Positions 9,868 to 20,113 of a stretch of 64,000 nucleotides of DNA are shown here, piece by piece. Under the pieces are notes generated by a model. The model saw nothing but the letters and a program-made list of their open reading frames with translations. It had not been told where the DNA came from and searched no databases. The first letter of the stretch is position 1. Each line of letters starts with the position of its first letter. Location of the stretch: the NCBI RefSeq assembly GCF_018555385.1, contig NZ_JAFEJS010000013.1:1-64000 (forward strand). The letters run 5' to 3'. The translations under genes and the position numbers were made by a program. This stretch comes from Bifidobacterium santillanense. GTDB lineage: Bacteria > Actinomycetota > Actinomycetes > Actinomycetales > Bifidobacteriaceae.

Positions 9868-10167
9868 CTGAAATCCTCCCATACCGCGCCCCATGGCGCG
9901 TACACACATACAAGCACGTTTTGAACGCTAGCGCACCAGCATAGCCTACCGTGCCTACTAAGCACCAGCCTCCGTCCCGCACTCCCCCATATCCTGAGAC
10001 GGGGAACGACGCGGTTCCCCCGATCGCGGCGTCCGGAAACGGTGCGGACGACGGTTCCGCGTCGTCCGTCGGCGTCGATGCCGATGCGGCGTGCCGGCCC
10101 GAGCCGGCGGATGAACGAATCGATCGCGTGATCGCGCGGCCGTACGGGCCGCGTGGCCGGACATGAG
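9868..10167 (-). promoter_or_regulatory. secY promoter and leader region
   Basis: A -10-like TATGCT lies on the minus strand at 9938-9943 within GGCTATGCTGG; the -35 is weak. A start near 9931 gives a leader of about 64 nt containing a short GCGCC/GGGCGC hairpin just before the Shine-Dalgarno. Beyond it, 9960-10160 is GC-rich and holds no convincing gene. Confidence 0.45.
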
Positions 10168-10203
10168 ATGACCCCCTTGCCCGGAATCAGGCAAGGGGGT
10201 CAT
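10168..10203 (-). terminator. hairpin after rplO
   Basis: ATGACCCCCTTGC (10168-10180) pairs exactly with GCAAGGGGGTCAT (10191-10203). It lies 35 bp after the rplO stop and marks the end of the spc transcript, separating it from secY-adk. Confidence 0.75.
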
Positions 10204-10238
10204 TGCTCACATCAGATGTTCCGTGGAACCGAAGTCAA

Positions 10239-10691
10239 TCAGTCCTCGGACACGCTGCCGCCGGCGGCCTCGATCTTGGCCTTGGCGGAAGCGGAGGCCT
10301 TCACGCCCTTGAGCGTGAACTTGGCGGTGGTCTCGCCATCGCCGAGGACCTTCACCGGCTGGTTGGCGCGCACGGCGCCCTTAGCCACGAGGTCGGCCAC
10401 GGTCACCTCGCCGCCCTCCGGGAAGATCTCGGCGAGCTTGGCGATGTTGATGACCTGGAACTCCGTCTTGAACGGGTTCTTGAAGCCACGGAGCTTCGGG
10501 AGGCGCATGTACAGCGGCAGCTGGCCACCCTCGAAGCCCGGACGCACGTGCGTGCGCTTGGTCTGGCCCTTGAAGCCGCGACCAGAGGTCTTACCCTTGG
10601 AGCCTTCACCACGACCGACACGGATGCGGTCCTTCTTGGCGCCCGGGGCAGGCTTCAGATTGTGCATCTGCAGGATTTCGTTGTCTGCCAT
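10239..10691 (-). CDS. rplO: 50S ribosomal protein L15
   Basis: 150 aa. The family signature is clear: LHNL-type start ([12 protein letters not shown]), the Gly/Arg-rich [16 protein letters not shown] and the segment [19 protein letters not shown]. It begins 2 bp after the rpmD stop. It is a late assembly protein of the 50S subunit. Confidence 0.97.
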   Translation of the reverse strand: MADNEILQMHNLKPAPGAKKDRIRVGRGEGSKGKTSGRGFKGQTKRTHVRPGFEGGQLPLYMRLPKLRGFKNPFKTEFQVINIAKLAEIFPEGGEVTVADLVAKGAVRANQPVKVLGDGETTAKFTLKGVKASASAKAKIEAAGGSVSED

Positions 10692-10693
10692 AA

Positions 10694-10879
10694 TCAGTCG
10701 ACCTCCTCGACAGTGACCAGGTGACGCAGAACGTTCACCATGCCACGCACGGCCGGGGTGTCCTCACGGACGACCGTCTGACCGATCTTGCGCAGGCCCA
10801 GGGTCTGGGCGGTCGCGCGCTGGTTCGGCTTACGGTTCACGAGACCGTGATGCAGCGTAATCTTCAGGTTCTTGGCCAT
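10694..10879 (-). CDS. rpmD: 50S ribosomal protein L30
   Basis: 61 aa beginning [17 protein letters not shown], with [17 protein letters not shown] typical of L30. The start two codons upstream is rejected for lack of family support. Two bases separate it from rpsE, consistent with coupled translation. Confidence 0.96.
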   Translation of the reverse strand: MAKNLKITLHHGLVNRKPNQRATAQTLGLRKIGQTVVREDTPAVRGMVNVLRHLVTVEEVD

Positions 10880-10881
10880 AC

Positions 10882-11628
10882 TCACTCACCGTCCTTCGCT
10901 TCGGCGGCCTTGGCGGCCTGAGCCTCCTCGCGAGCCTTGCGGGCCTCGGCGATGCCGAGAGCGCGGGCACGGAGCAGGGCGTCCGGGGCGACTTCCTCGA
11001 GGGACAGGCCACGGCGGGCGGCGATCTCCTCCGGCTCCTCAAGCTGCTTGAGGGCGTCGACGGTCGCACGCACCATGTTGATCGCGGTCGGCGAGCCCAT
11101 GGACTTGGTCAGCACGTCGGTGATGCCGGCGCACTCCATGACGGCGCGGACCGGGCCACCGGCGATAACGCCGGTACCGGGGGCGGCCGGGCGCAGCAGG
11201 ACGGTGCCCGCGGCGTCGTGACCGATCACCGGGTGGACGACGGTGCCACGCACGCGCGGCACGCTGAACATGTGCTTCTTGGCGTCCAGCTGGCCCTTGG
11301 CGATGGCCGCCGGGACCTCACGGGACTTGCCGTAGCCGACACCCACGGTGCCGTTGCCGTCGCCGACCACCACGAGGGCGGCGAAGCTGAACGTACGGCC
11401 ACCCTTGTGGGTCTTGGACACGCGGTTGATCGTCACGACGCGATCGAGGAGCTCATCGCCCTTGTTCTCTTCGCGACGGTTGCGACGCTCACCACGGCGG
11501 CCCTCGCCGCGACGGCTGCCACGACGGCCGCCACGACGATCGTCGTTGGCGTTGTTCTCTTCAGCCGGAGCAGCCTGAGTGTTCTGAGTCTCTTCAGCCA
11601 CTTGGGTTTCCTTCATTTCTTCGCTCAC
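10882..11628 (-). CDS. rpsE: 30S ribosomal protein S5
   Basis: 248 aa, much longer than the usual 165-200. An acidic then Arg/Gly-rich N-terminal extension (residues 1-58, motifs [16 protein letters not shown]) precedes the canonical double-stranded RNA-binding domain ([34 protein letters not shown]). A C-terminal Ala/Glu-rich tail follows ([14 protein letters not shown]). Both extensions are seen in related actinobacteria. The start overlaps the rplR stop by 4 bp; a start at the internal MKETQ is also possible. Confidence 0.96.
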   Translation of the reverse strand: MSEEMKETQVAEETQNTQAAPAEENNANDDRRGGRRGSRRGEGRRGERRNRREENKGDELLDRVVTINRVSKTHKGGRTFSFAALVVVGDGNGTVGVGYGKSREVPAAIAKGQLDAKKHMFSVPRVRGTVVHPVIGHDAAGTVLLRPAAPGTGVIAGGPVRAVMECAGITDVLTKSMGSPTAINMVRATVDALKQLEEPEEIAARRGLSLEEVAPDALLRARALGIAEARKAREEAQAAKAAEAKDGE

Positions 11629-11996
11629 AGTGCCAGACCTCCCTCACGGGCGCCCTCGGCGACGGCGGCGACACGACCGGTGTACTTGTTGCCACCGCGG
11701 TCGAACACGACGGCCTCGATACCAGCGGCCTTGGCCTTCTCGGCGATCAGCTCGCCGACCTTCTTGGCGGCCTCGACCTTGGTGCCCTCGAAACCGGCGA
11801 ACTCGGCGGTCAGGGTCGAAGCGGACACGAGGGTCTTGCCCTGGGTGTCGTCGACGATCTGGGCGACCATGTGACGGTTGGAGCGGGTGACCACCAGACG
11901 CGGACGCTCGGCGGTACCGGTGATGTGCTTACGGATGCGGGCGTGGCGACGCAGACGCGCGACCTTCTTACCCTTGCCGAAAATCGTGACGGTCAT
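11625..11996 (-). CDS. rplR: 50S ribosomal protein L18
   Basis: 123 aa with the 5S rRNA-binding signature ([34 protein letters not shown]). It overlaps rpsE by 4 bp (ATGA), indicating translational coupling, and starts 1 bp after rplF. Confidence 0.97.
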   Translation of the reverse strand: MTVTIFGKGKKVARLRRHARIRKHITGTAERPRLVVTRSNRHMVAQIVDDTQGKTLVSASTLTAEFAGFEGTKVEAAKKVGELIAEKAKAAGIEAVVFDRGGNKYTGRVAAVAEGAREGGLAL

Positions 11997-11997
11997 A

Positions 11998-12537
11998 TCA
12001 CTTACCAGCCTTTCCAGCCTTGCGCAGAATATGCTCGTCGGCGTACTTCACACCCTTGCCCTTGTAGGGCTCCGGGGCGCGCAGCTTGCGGATGTTCGCG
12101 GCGACCTGGCCAACCTGCTGCTTGTCGGTGCCCTCGACGACCACGTGGGTCGGGTCGGTCACCTTGAGGGTGATGCCCTCCGGCGGGTTGACGGTGATGG
12201 TGTGGGAGTAGCCGAGGAAGAACTCGATGCCCTGGCCCTTGGCGACGGCGCGGTAACCGGTGCCGACGATCTCAAGGGTCTTGGAGTAGCCATCGTGCAC
12301 ACCCTTGACCATGCCGGCCATGATGGAGCGGGCCAGACCGTGCTTGGCACGGGTCGGGCGCAGGTCGTCAGCGGCGGTAACGATGATCTCGTTGCCCTCG
12401 ACGGCAGCGGTGATGCCCTCCGGCAGGACGTAGGAGTCGGAACCCTTGGCGCCCTTGGCCGCAAAGTTCTGACCGTCGATAGTGACCTCAACGCCAGCGG
12501 GGATGGCGATGGGGAGCTTACCAATATGCGATGCCAT
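11998..12537 (-). CDS. rplF: 50S ribosomal protein L6
   Basis: 179 aa. Two repeated L6 domains end with the characteristic [24 protein letters not shown]. It lies near the factor-binding site of the 50S. It is 17 bp after rpsH. Confidence 0.97.
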   Translation of the reverse strand: MASHIGKLPIAIPAGVEVTIDGQNFAAKGAKGSDSYVLPEGITAAVEGNEIIVTAADDLRPTRAKHGLARSIMAGMVKGVHDGYSKTLEIVGTGYRAVAKGQGIEFFLGYSHTITVNPPEGITLKVTDPTHVVVEGTDKQQVGQVAANIRKLRAPEPYKGKGVKYADEHILRKAGKAGK

Positions 12538-12554
12538 GTGTCAGCTCTCCTTTC

Positions 12555-12953
12555 TCACCACACGTAGGCGACGATCTCGCCGCCGATGCCTCGATCGAGG
12601 CATTCCTTCTGGGTCAGCAGTCCCGACGAGGTCGAGATGATGGCGATGCCGAGGCCGCCGAGCGGCATCGGCAGGGAGTCGGACTTGGCGTAGCGACGCA
12701 GGCCCGGCTTGGAGATGCGCTTGATGCCCTGGATGGAGCGTTCGCCGTTGGGGCCGTACTTGAGGGTGACCTCGAGGGTCTGACCGACCTTGGCCTCCTT
12801 CGCGGTGAAGTCCTTGATAAAGCCTTCGCGCTTGAGGATCTCGGCGATGTTCGCCTTGAACTTCGAGTACGGCATGTCCACGGTCTCGTGCTTCGCCGCG
12901 CTCGCATTACGCAGACGCGTAAGCATGTCTGCGATCGGATCTGTCATTGTCAT
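12555..12953 (-). CDS. rpsH: 30S ribosomal protein S8
   Basis: 132 aa beginning [20 protein letters not shown]. The C-terminal rRNA-binding signature [20 protein letters not shown] is intact. S8 is the autoregulator of the spc operon in E. coli. An 82-bp gap from rpsN containing a short GCTCCC/GGGAGC hairpin precedes it, but I cannot show that this is a control site. Confidence 0.97.
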   Translation of the reverse strand: MTMTDPIADMLTRLRNASAAKHETVDMPYSKFKANIAEILKREGFIKDFTAKEAKVGQTLEVTLKYGPNGERSIQGIKRISKPGLRRYAKSDSLPMPLGGLGIAIISTSSGLLTQKECLDRGIGGEIVAYVW

Positions 12954-13035
12954 GTGGGCTAGTGCCCTTTCTCGCCGTGGTTTCCGCCGCCCGCTCCCCG
13001 AGGGAGCTAAGGCCGCGGACCTTCAGCGTCGATGT

Positions 13036-13221
13036 TTACCAACTGGACTTCGTAACGCCGGGGAGCTCGCCGCGGTGGGCCTTCTCGCGAAGGCAGATGC
13101 GGCACAGGCCGAACTTACGGTAGACGGAGTGGGGACGGCCGCAGACCTGGCAACGCGTGTAGGCACGCACCTTGAACTTCGGCTTGCCGGCCGCCTTGTT
13201 CTTAAGAGCGGTTTTTGCCAT
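13036..13221 (-). CDS. rpsN: 30S ribosomal protein S14, zinc type
   Basis: 61 aa, the short zinc form, with Cys pairs in RCQVCGRP and LCRICLRE. It ends GVTKSSW as expected. It starts 1 bp after the rplE stop. Confidence 0.97.
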   Translation of the reverse strand: MAKTALKNKAAGKPKFKVRAYTRCQVCGRPHSVYRKFGLCRICLREKAHRGELPGVTKSSW

Positions 13222-13222
13222 A

Positions 13223-13798
13223 TCAGTTCTCCTTGAAGGGGAAGCCGAGGTGCTTGAGCAGCGCGTAGGCTTCCTTGTCGTCCTTGGTGCTGGTCACCAC
13301 GGTGATGTCCATACCGCGCTGGTGATCGATGGAATCGGGATCGATCTCGTGGAACATGGACTGCTCGGTGAGGCCGAAGTTGTAGTTGCCCTGACCATCG
13401 AACTGGTGGCCGTTGATACCGCGGAAGTCGCGGATACGCGGCAGAGCCAGCGTCAGCAGACGATCGAGGAACTCCCACATGCGATCGCCACGCAGGGTGA
13501 CGTACGCACCGATGGCCTGGCCCTCACGCAGGTGGAACTGCGCGACGGACTTCTTGGCCTTCGTGATCTTCGGCTTCTGGCCGGTGATCAGGGTGAGGTC
13601 CTTGACGGCGCCTTCGATGAGCTTGGAGTCACGCGCGGCGGCGCCGACGCCCATGGAGACGACGACCTTCTGCACGCGAGCGACCTGCATCGGGTTGGAG
13701 TACTTGAACTCCTTCTCGAGCTCGGGGATGATCTGCTCGTTGTACTGCACCTTCAAGCGCGGGGTGGCCGGCGCTTCGACGGTAGTGGTGTCGGTCAT
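13223..13798 (-). CDS. rplE: 50S ribosomal protein L5
   Basis: 191 aa. Motifs include [41 protein letters not shown] and [17 protein letters not shown]. It binds 5S rRNA with L18. The ATG overlaps the rplX stop by 4 bp. Confidence 0.97.
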   Translation of the reverse strand: MTDTTTVEAPATPRLKVQYNEQIIPELEKEFKYSNPMQVARVQKVVVSMGVGAAARDSKLIEGAVKDLTLITGQKPKITKAKKSVAQFHLREGQAIGAYVTLRGDRMWEFLDRLLTLALPRIRDFRGINGHQFDGQGNYNFGLTEQSMFHEIDPDSIDHQRGMDITVVTSTKDDKEAYALLKHLGFPFKEN

Positions 13799-14130
13799 GC
13801 CAGCTCCTTTCCGGACTTCTTGGCGACGCGCACGCGCACGGTCTTGACCTTGCCGTCACGCGCCTCTTCCTTCACGACGATGCCCACGCGGGTCGGCTGC
13901 TTGGTCTCCGGGTCGATGACCATCACGTTGGAGCGATGGATCGGAGCCTCGGTGGAGACGATGCCGGACTGCTGGCCCTGCTGGGTCGCGCGAACGTGCT
14001 TCTTGACGATCTGAACGCCTTCGACGATCAGGCGGTCGTTGGGCAGCACGCGCTTGACGGTGCCTTCCTTGCCGCGGTCCTTACCGCGGATGACCTTCAC
14101 CTGGTCGCCAGCCTTGATCTTGGCTGCCAT
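13795..14130 (-). CDS. rplX: 50S ribosomal protein L24
   Basis: 111 aa with a KOW motif at the N-terminus ([19 protein letters not shown]) and [16 protein letters not shown]. It is an assembly initiator of the 50S. It lies 2 bp after rplN and is coupled to rplE. Confidence 0.97.
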   Translation of the reverse strand: MAAKIKAGDQVKVIRGKDRGKEGTVKRVLPNDRLIVEGVQIVKKHVRATQQGQQSGIVSTEAPIHRSNVMVIDPETKQPTRVGIVVKEEARDGKVKTVRVRVAKKSGKELA

Positions 14131-14132
14131 TG

Positions 14133-14501
14133 TCAGATCACCTCCGGGGCGAGGGACACGATGCGCATGAAGCGCTTGTCGCGCAGCTCACGAGCGATCG
14201 GTCCGAAAATACGAGTGCCCTTCGGTTCACGGCCGGAGCCGAGAATGACGGCGGCGTTCTCGTCGAACTTGATGTAGGAGCCGTCCGCACGGCGGTGCTC
14301 CTTGACGGTACGGACGACGACGGCCTTGACCACGTCGCCCTTCTTGACCGATCCGCCAGGGATCGCGTCCTTGACCGAGGCGACGATGACGTCGCCCAGG
14401 CCGGCATAGCGTCGCTTCGAACCACCGAGCACGCGGATGGCAAGGAGTTCCTTGGCACCCGTGTTGTCGGCGACATGAAGCCGCGTTTCCTGCTGAATCA
14501 T
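14133..14501 (-). CDS. rplN: 50S ribosomal protein L14
   Basis: 122 aa beginning [20 protein letters not shown], with [21 protein letters not shown] features near the end. It forms intersubunit bridges with 16S rRNA. It follows a 114-bp gap that holds a long hairpin, so it may head a separately processed part of the cluster. Confidence 0.97.
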   Translation of the reverse strand: MIQQETRLHVADNTGAKELLAIRVLGGSKRRYAGLGDVIVASVKDAIPGGSVKKGDVVKAVVVRTVKEHRRADGSYIKFDENAAVILGSGREPKGTRIFGPIARELRDKRFMRIVSLAPEVI

Positions 14502-14535
14502 TGATTCTCCTTAGCCGAGCTGGTTCTCCCCGCAC

Positions 14536-14588
14536 ACCGGGCGCGGTAGAGGAATAAGCACAGAATACCTATTCATACCGCGCCCGGT
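14536..14588 (-). promoter_or_regulatory. long hairpin in the rpsQ-rplN gap
   Basis: ACCGGGCGCGGTA (14536-14548) pairs perfectly with TACCGCGCCCGGT (14576-14588), and GAATA/TATTC add an inner helix. No U-tract follows on the coding strand, so this looks like a processing or regulatory stem at the S10/spc junction rather than a terminator. Confidence 0.6.
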
Positions 14589-14615
14589 GGACGGCGAGCC
14601 TTGCCGAACTTGTTT

Positions 14616-14876
14616 TTACTTGGCGCGCTCGATGATGGATTCGAGACGCCAACGCTTGGTCTTGCTCAGAGGACGAGTCTCCATGATACTCACGAGGTCG
14701 CCAATTTTCGCCTCGTTGTGTTCATCATGGGCCTTGACCTTCTTGGTGGTGCGGACGACCTTGCCGTACAGCGGGTGGGTCGAACGCTTCTCGAGCTCGA
14801 CGGTGATCGTCTTGTCCATCGCATCGGACACGACGTAACCGCGACGAACCTTGCGGAAGTTACGCTCTTCAGCCAT
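14616..14876 (-). CDS. rpsQ: 30S ribosomal protein S17
   Basis: 86 aa from [18 protein letters not shown], with the S17 signature [18 protein letters not shown]. It begins 2 bp after the rpmC stop and is the last gene before the hairpin-bearing gap. Confidence 0.97.
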   Translation of the reverse strand: MAEERNFRKVRRGYVVSDAMDKTITVELEKRSTHPLYGKVVRTTKKVKAHDEHNEAKIGDLVSIMETRPLSKTKRWRLESIIERAK

Positions 14877-14878
14877 GA

Positions 14879-15133
14879 TCACTTCTCCTTAGCGGTTTCA
14901 GTGGCGGCCGGCTCGGCGGTGATGCCGAGCTGACGCTCGCGCAGCACGGTGTACATGCGGGCGATGTCGCGCTTGACGGCCTTGAGGCGGGCGGTGTTCT
15001 CGAGCTGACCGGTCGCGTGCTGGAAGCGCAGGTTGAACAGCTCTTCCTTGGACTTCTTCAGGAAGCCCTCGATCTCCGCGTTGGTCTTCTCATTGAGGTT
15101 CTTGATGGAGTACTCTTCGGTTCCGACTGCCAT
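14879..15133 (-). CDS. rpmC: 50S ribosomal protein L29
   Basis: 84 aa from [14 protein letters not shown], with the two-helix core [21 protein letters not shown] and a short acidic/Ala tail. The extended reading to 15160 is rejected. It starts 1 bp after rplP. Confidence 0.96.
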   Translation of the reverse strand: MAVGTEEYSIKNLNEKTNAEIEGFLKKSKEELFNLRFQHATGQLENTARLKAVKRDIARMYTVLRERQLGITAEPAATETAKEK

Positions 15134-15134
15134 A

Positions 15135-15554
15135 TCAGATGTCACCGCCTTCACGAGCAATCACACGGCACTTCATGGGGAGCTTATCGATGGCGCGGCG
15201 AAGAGCCTCGCGAGCGACATCCTCGGACACACCGCCGATCTCGAACATGACGCGACCGGGGTGGATGTTGGCGATCCAGAACTCAGGCGTACCCTTACCG
15301 GAACCCATTCGGGCGCCGAGGGCGTGCTTGGTCAGCGGGCGATCCGGGAAGATCGTGATCCACACGCGGCCACCACGCTTGATGTAGCGGGTCATGGCGA
15401 TACGCGCGGCCTCGATCTGGCGGTTGGTCACGTAGGCCGGGGCCAGCGCCTGGATGCCGAAATCACCGAAGTTGATCTCGTTGCCGCCCTTGGACATGCC
15501 AGAGCGGACAGGACGATGCTGCTTGCGGTACTTAGTCCTCTTTGGGATAAGCAT
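15135..15554 (-). CDS. rplP: 50S ribosomal protein L16
   Basis: 139 aa beginning [15 protein letters not shown], with [27 protein letters not shown] split across the tRNA-contacting loop. It lies near the A site and is a late assembly protein. It lies 6 bp after rpsC. Confidence 0.97.
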   Translation of the reverse strand: MLIPKRTKYRKQHRPVRSGMSKGGNEINFGDFGIQALAPAYVTNRQIEAARIAMTRYIKRGGRVWITIFPDRPLTKHALGARMGSGKGTPEFWIANIHPGRVMFEIGGVSEDVAREALRRAIDKLPMKCRVIAREGGDI

Positions 15555-15560
15555 TCTTGC

Positions 15561-16364
15561 TCACTCCTTCGTTTCCGTGGCGGCGGGAGCCTCGGCGGCC
15601 TCGGCCTTCGGGGCCTCGGACTGCTGACGGCCGGCACCGGCGTTGCGGTTGCCACGGCGCGGACGGCGATCGCCGCGACGGCCGGGGCGGTTGTTCTGCT
15701 GGGCCTGCTGCTCCTCGAACTCACGTTCGGTCATGTCGCCCTTGTAGATCCACACCTTGACGCCGATGCGGCCGTAGGTGGTCTTGGCCTCGAAGAAGCC
15801 GTAGTCGATCAGGGCGCGGAGGGTCTGCAGCGGGACGCGACCCTCGCGGTAGAACTCGGAACGGCTCATTTCCGCACCGCCGAGGCGGCCGGAGAGCTTG
15901 ATGCGGATACCCTTGGCACCGGCGCGCATGGCGTCCTGCTGGGCCTTGCGCATGGCGCGACGGAAGGTGACGCGGTTGGTCAGCTGCTCGGCGATGCCCT
16001 GAGCGACGAGCTGGGCGTCCAGCGCGGCGTTCTTGACCTCGAAGATGTTGAGCTGGACCTGCTTGCCGGTCATCTTCTCGAGCTTGGCGCGGACCTTCTC
16101 GGCCTCGGCGCCGCGGCGACCGATCACGATGCCCGGACGGGCGGTGTGGATGTCGACGCGGACGCGGTCGCGGGTGCGCTCGATGACGATCTTGCTCACA
16201 CCGGCGCGCTCGAGATCCTTGTTCATCTCCTTGCGGATCTTGTCGTCCTCAAGCACGAAGTCGGAGTAACGCTCGCCGGCCTTGTTGGAGTCGGAGAACC
16301 ACTTGGAGCGGTGGTTCTCAGTGATGCCAAGACGGTAGCCAAACGGATTGATCTTCTGACCCAT
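15561..16364 (-). CDS. rpsC: 30S ribosomal protein S3
   Basis: 267 aa. It starts [14 protein letters not shown], has a KH domain ([16 protein letters not shown]) and the S3 C-domain ([20 protein letters not shown]). The last ~50 residues form an Arg/Gly/Ala/Glu tail ([14 protein letters not shown]) beyond the standard core. It is part of the mRNA entry channel. It begins 2 bp after rplV. Confidence 0.97.
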   Translation of the reverse strand: MGQKINPFGYRLGITENHRSKWFSDSNKAGERYSDFVLEDDKIRKEMNKDLERAGVSKIVIERTRDRVRVDIHTARPGIVIGRRGAEAEKVRAKLEKMTGKQVQLNIFEVKNAALDAQLVAQGIAEQLTNRVTFRRAMRKAQQDAMRAGAKGIRIKLSGRLGGAEMSRSEFYREGRVPLQTLRALIDYGFFEAKTTYGRIGVKVWIYKGDMTEREFEEQQAQQNNRPGRRGDRRPRRGNRNAGAGRQQSEAPKAEAAEAPAATETKE

Positions 16365-16366
16365 CT

Positions 16367-16726
16367 TTAGCGGGCTCCTTCCTTGTTGGCGACGACGACC
16401 GTGATGTGGCTCGTGCGCTTGTTGATGCGAGCGGCACGGCCCTGGGCGCGGGCGCGGAAACGCTTGAGCGTCACGCCTTCGTCCACGTAGGTCTCCTTGA
16501 TGTACAGGTCGTTCTCGCGGAACGGCTCGCCGGCCTTATCGGCCTGGAAACGAGCGTTGGCGATCGCGCTCTCGAGGACCTTGCGAACCGGCAGGGACGC
16601 GTCCTGAGGGGCGAACTTCAGAATGGTGACGGCTTCGGTCGCCTGCTTGCCTCGGATGAGGTTGACCATGCGACGAGCCTTGCGCGGCGTCACGCGGACG
16701 TGACGAGCGATTGCTTTAGCTTCCAT
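16367..16726 (-). CDS. rplV: 50S ribosomal protein L22
   Basis: 119 aa with [16 protein letters not shown] at the N-terminus and the beta-hairpin segment [20 protein letters not shown] that lines the exit tunnel. It is 15 bp after rpsS. Confidence 0.97.
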   Translation of the reverse strand: MEAKAIARHVRVTPRKARRMVNLIRGKQATEAVTILKFAPQDASLPVRKVLESAIANARFQADKAGEPFRENDLYIKETYVDEGVTLKRFRARAQGRAARINKRTSHITVVVANKEGAR

Positions 16727-16741
16727 AAGTCATGCTCTCCT

Positions 16742-17020
16742 TTAGCGGCGGGCCTTCTTGTCGTCCTTCACGTGACCCTTGAAGGTCTTCGTGGGGGCGA
16801 ACTCACCGAGCTTGTGGCCGACCATCGCCTCGGTGACGAACACCGGGACGTGCTTGCGACCATCGTGAACAGCGAACGTGTGGCCGATGAAATCGGGGGT
16901 GATCATCGAGCGACGGGACCACGTCTTGATGACGTTCTTGGTGCCCTTCTCGTTCTGCTCGTCGACCTTCTTCTGCAAGTGGGCGTCGACGAAGGGGCCC
17001 TTCTTGATGCTACGAGTCAT
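16742..17020 (-). CDS. rpsS: 30S ribosomal protein S19
   Basis: 92 aa: [18 protein letters not shown], then [20 protein letters not shown] and [16 protein letters not shown]. It lies in the head of the 30S and contacts S13. It is 15 bp after rplB. Confidence 0.97.
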   Translation of the reverse strand: MTRSIKKGPFVDAHLQKKVDEQNEKGTKNVIKTWSRRSMITPDFIGHTFAVHDGRKHVPVFVTEAMVGHKLGEFAPTKTFKGHVKDDKKARR

Positions 17021-17035
17021 CTCTTCGAATCTTCC

Positions 17036-17866
17036 TTACTTGCGGTTCTTGCCATTCGGACGGCGACGAACAATCATCTTGTTCGAAGCCTTCTTCGGAC
17101 GACGGGTACGAACCTCGCCCTTGCCCCACGGGGAAACCGGCGGCTTGCCACCGCGGGTACGACCGCCGTGCGGGTGGTCGACCGGGTTCATGGACTCACC
17201 ACGGGTGATCGGGCGCTTGCCCATCCAACGGGCGCGACCGGCCTTGCCGAGCTGCACGTTGGCGTGGTCCTCGTTGCCGACCTCGCCGACGGTGGCGCGG
17301 CAGCGCGCGTCGACGTTGCGGATCTCGCCGGACGGCATACGCAGCTGGGCGTAGGCGCCATCCTTGGCGACGAGCTGGACGGAGGCACCGGCGGAGCGGG
17401 CGATCTTGGCGCCGCCGAGCGGGCGGAGCTCGATCGCGTGCACGATGGTACCGGTCGGGATGTTCTTCAGCGGCAGGTTGTTGCCCGGCTTGATATCGGC
17501 CTGGGCGCCGGTCTCGATGAGATCGCCCTGCTTGATGCCCTTCGGGGCGATGATGTAGCGCTTCTCGCCGTCCGCGTAGTGCAGGAGGGCGATGTTGGCG
17601 GTACGGTTCGGGTCGTACTCAATGTGAGCGACCTTGGCGGGCACGCCGTCCTTGTCCCAACGACGGAAGTCGATGAGACGGTACTGGCGCTTGTGGCCGC
17701 CGCCGCGGTGGCGGGAGGTCATACGACCGTAGGAGTTGCGACCGCCGGTCTTGGACAGCTTGCGAACCAGCGACTTCTCAGGCGTGGAGCGCGTGATCTC
17801 GGAGAAGTCCGAGACGGACGCGTTGCGGCGGCCTGCGGTCGTCGGCTTATAAACGCGGATAGCCAT
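17036..17866 (-). CDS. rplB: 50S ribosomal protein L2
   Basis: 276 aa. It has the peptidyl-transferase-proximal motifs [20 protein letters not shown] (the conserved His in DHPHGG is present) and the RNA-binding region [18 protein letters not shown]. It ends with the basic [10 protein letters not shown]. Confidence 0.97.
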   Translation of the reverse strand: MAIRVYKPTTAGRRNASVSDFSEITRSTPEKSLVRKLSKTGGRNSYGRMTSRHRGGGHKRQYRLIDFRRWDKDGVPAKVAHIEYDPNRTANIALLHYADGEKRYIIAPKGIKQGDLIETGAQADIKPGNNLPLKNIPTGTIVHAIELRPLGGAKIARSAGASVQLVAKDGAYAQLRMPSGEIRNVDARCRATVGEVGNEDHANVQLGKAGRARWMGKRPITRGESMNPVDHPHGGRTRGGKPPVSPWGKGEVRTRRPKKASNKMIVRRRPNGKNRK

Positions 17867-17902
17867 AATGTAGTTCTTCCTTTAACTTTTCTCGGCTAGC
17901 CT

Positions 17903-18199
17903 TCAGTTACCGAAGATGTCGATCGTCTGGCCCTCGGCGACGGTCACGATCGCGCGCTTCTCGTTGACGCGGCGGCCGAAACCGGTGCGGGTGCGCTGCT
18001 TCTTGCCAGCGCGGTTGAGGGTGTTGACGTTCGTCACCTTGACATTGAAGATCTCTTCGATAGCCTGCTTGATCTGCACCTTGTTCGCGGACGGGGCCAC
18101 CACGAAGGTGTACTGACCGCGATCGGAGTTGGCGTAGCTCTTCTCGGAGACGACGGGCTTAAGGATCACGTCGTGTGCCGGCTTGTGAATAGCGACCAT
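17903..18199 (-). CDS. rplW: 50S ribosomal protein L23
   Basis: 98 aa from [22 protein letters not shown] 52-codon upstream in-frame extension overlaps rplD out of frame and is rejected. L23 forms the docking site for SRP and trigger factor at the tunnel exit. It follows rplD by 5 bp. Confidence 0.96.
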   Translation of the reverse strand: MVAIHKPAHDVILKPVVSEKSYANSDRGQYTFVVAPSANKVQIKQAIEEIFNVKVTNVNTLNRAGKKQRTRTGFGRRVNEKRAIVTVAEGQTIDIFGN

Positions 18200-18204
18200 G
18201 AAAA

Positions 18205-18864
18205 TCAGGCCTCCTTCGGCTCGGTCTTCGCCGCGACGAAGGCCTCGAGGGCCTCCTTGGTGAAGACGACGTACTGCGCGGTGACCACGTCGTACGTGTT
18301 GAGCTGATCGACGAAAATCGGATGAACGGTCGGGATGTTGCGCACGGACAGCCACTCGTTCACGTTGTCGCGGGTGAACACGACGGTGGTGAACTTGTTG
18401 TTGGTGACCGGAGCCAGAGCGGCGACGGCGGCCTTGGTGGACGGGGTCTCACCGATGCCGAAGTCGACCACGGCGATGCGACCGGCGTTGGCGCGGTCGG
18501 ACAGCACGTAGCGCAGAGCGGCGGCCTTCATCTTCTTGGGGGTGCGCTGGGCGTAGTTGCGCGGCTGCGGGCCGAACACGACGCCGCCGTGGTACCACTG
18601 CGGAGCGCGGGTGGAACCCTGGCGAGCACGACCGGTGCCCTTCTGCTTCCACGGCTTCTTGCCGCCGCCGGAAACGTTGGCGCGGGTCTTGGTGGCGTGG
18701 GTGCCCTGACGGGCGGCGGCCAGCTGGGCCACGACGACCTGGTGGATCAGCGGGACGTGGGCCTGCACGTCCTCGGCGGAGATGCCGAACAGCTCGGCCG
18801 GGGCCTCGACGGTGCCCGCGTTCTGGCCGGCGTTGTCAGTGACGTTCAGAGTAACGTTTGCCAT
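18205..18864 (-). CDS. rplD: 50S ribosomal protein L4
   Basis: 219 aa. It has the extended tunnel loop ([19 protein letters not shown], then [17 protein letters not shown]) and the C-terminal Rossmann-like core. In E. coli it represses the S10 operon. It begins 6 bp after rplC. Confidence 0.97.
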   Translation of the reverse strand: MANVTLNVTDNAGQNAGTVEAPAELFGISAEDVQAHVPLIHQVVVAQLAAARQGTHATKTRANVSGGGKKPWKQKGTGRARQGSTRAPQWYHGGVVFGPQPRNYAQRTPKKMKAAALRYVLSDRANAGRIAVVDFGIGETPSTKAAVAALAPVTNNKFTTVVFTRDNVNEWLSVRNIPTVHPIFVDQLNTYDVVTAQYVVFTKEALEAFVAAKTEPKEA

Positions 18865-18870
18865 GGTTTA

Positions 18871-19521
18871 TCAGGCTCCCTTCACCGCAGAACGGACGAG
18901 AACGATGCCGCCCTTCGGGCCCGGGATGGCGCCCTTGATGGCGAGGATGCCGTTCTCGACATCAGCGGAGACGACGGTGAGGTTCTGCGCGGTGGCGGTC
19001 ACATGACCCATGCGGCCGGCCATACGCTTGCCCTTGAGGATGCGGCTCGGAGTGGCGCACGCGCCGACGGAACCGGGGCGACGCTCGTTCTTGTGGGAGC
19101 CGTGGGAACGGCGGTAGGACTTGAAGCCCCAACGCTTGATGGTGCCAGCGAAGCCCTTGCCCTTGGTGGTGCCGGTCACATCGACCTCGGCGCCCTCGGC
19201 GAAGAGCTCGGCGGTCAGTTCCTGACCGACCGTGTACTCGGTGGCGTTGTCCTCGCGCACCTCGACGAGGTGACGACGGGGGGTGACACCGGCCTTGGCG
19301 AAGTGGCCGGCGAGCGGCTTGGTCACCTTGGTCGGGTCGATCTGGCCGTAGCCGATCTGGACCGCGGTGTAGCCGTCGGTCTCATCGGTCTTGATGGCCG
19401 TGACCACGTTGGTGGAAACGTCCACCAGCGTGACGGGCACGAAGAAACCGTTCTCGTCCCAGACCTGAGACATGCCGAGCTTCTTGCCCAGCAGAGCCTT
19501 GCAATCGTTCCTTTGCGACAT
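18871..19521 (-). CDS. rplC: 50S ribosomal protein L3
   Basis: 216 aa. It starts [20 protein letters not shown] and carries [17 protein letters not shown] and [16 protein letters not shown]. Its central loop reaches the peptidyl-transferase centre. It lies 17 bp after rpsJ. Confidence 0.97.
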   Translation of the reverse strand: MSQRNDCKALLGKKLGMSQVWDENGFFVPVTLVDVSTNVVTAIKTDETDGYTAVQIGYGQIDPTKVTKPLAGHFAKAGVTPRRHLVEVREDNATEYTVGQELTAELFAEGAEVDVTGTTKGKGFAGTIKRWGFKSYRRSHGSHKNERRPGSVGACATPSRILKGKRMAGRMGHVTATAQNLTVVSADVENGILAIKGAIPGPKGGIVLVRSAVKGA

Positions 19522-19538
19522 AGTGGTTCCCTCCTCCC

Positions 19539-19847
19539 TTACAGCTTGATCTCGATGTTGACGTCCGCAGGCAGATCGATGTGCATCAGGGAATCCACGG
19601 CCTTCGGGGTCGGGTCCACGATGTCGATGAGACGCTTGTGCGTGCGCATCTCGAAGTGCTCGCGAGAATCCTTGTACTTATGAGGAGAACGGATAACACA
19701 GAAAACGTTCTTCTCGGTCGGCAGCGGAACGGGGCCAACAACAGTTGCGCCCGCGTTCGTCACCGTTTCGACGATCTTCTTCGCCGATTGGTCGATGACC
19801 TCGTGGTCATAGGACTTAAGCCTGATGCGGATTTTCTGTCCCGCCAT
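19539..19847 (-). CDS. rpsJ: 30S ribosomal protein S10
   Basis: 102 aa, [19 protein letters not shown], with [20 protein letters not shown]. It is the first gene of the S10 operon. The 217 bp between it and the MFS-gene terminator should hold the operon promoter and leader; no single promoter sequence stands out there. Confidence 0.97.
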   Translation of the reverse strand: MAGQKIRIRLKSYDHEVIDQSAKKIVETVTNAGATVVGPVPLPTEKNVFCVIRSPHKYKDSREHFEMRTHKRLIDIVDPTPKAVDSLMHIDLPADVNIEIKL

Positions 19848-20064
19848 TGCCGTCCGCCCTTTCTAGCGATTCGTGTACTGTTTACCAGCCTGCTTCTTAA
19901 GGGCACCGGCGCGCATGGCCTCCCTTGGACATACGTCCTCTGGCGGTCATCCGACATCAGTGCGCGGCCCACCGTGAACCACGTGGATGGTTCCGGCCCC
20001 GCGCTCGCTTTGTTATTTCCAATTTGCGAGCCCAAATCAGGCAACTTGTTTATCTAAACACTGA

Positions 20065-20084
20065 GGGCGGACTAAATTCCGCCC
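20065..20084 (-). terminator. terminator after the MFS transporter gene
   Basis: On the minus strand GGGCGGA-ATTTAG-TCCGCCC forms a 7-bp hairpin 29 bp after the transporter stop. It is followed by a moderately T-rich run (TCAGTGTTTAGATAAA). Confidence 0.6.
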
Positions 20085-20113
20085 CCGCATCCCCCGGCGT
20101 GTCGCGTATCGCG

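Noticed and set aside
9951..10166. 71-aa plus-strand frame in the rplO-secY gap
   Set aside because: No ribosome site or promoter, biased composition, and it overlaps the secY leader.
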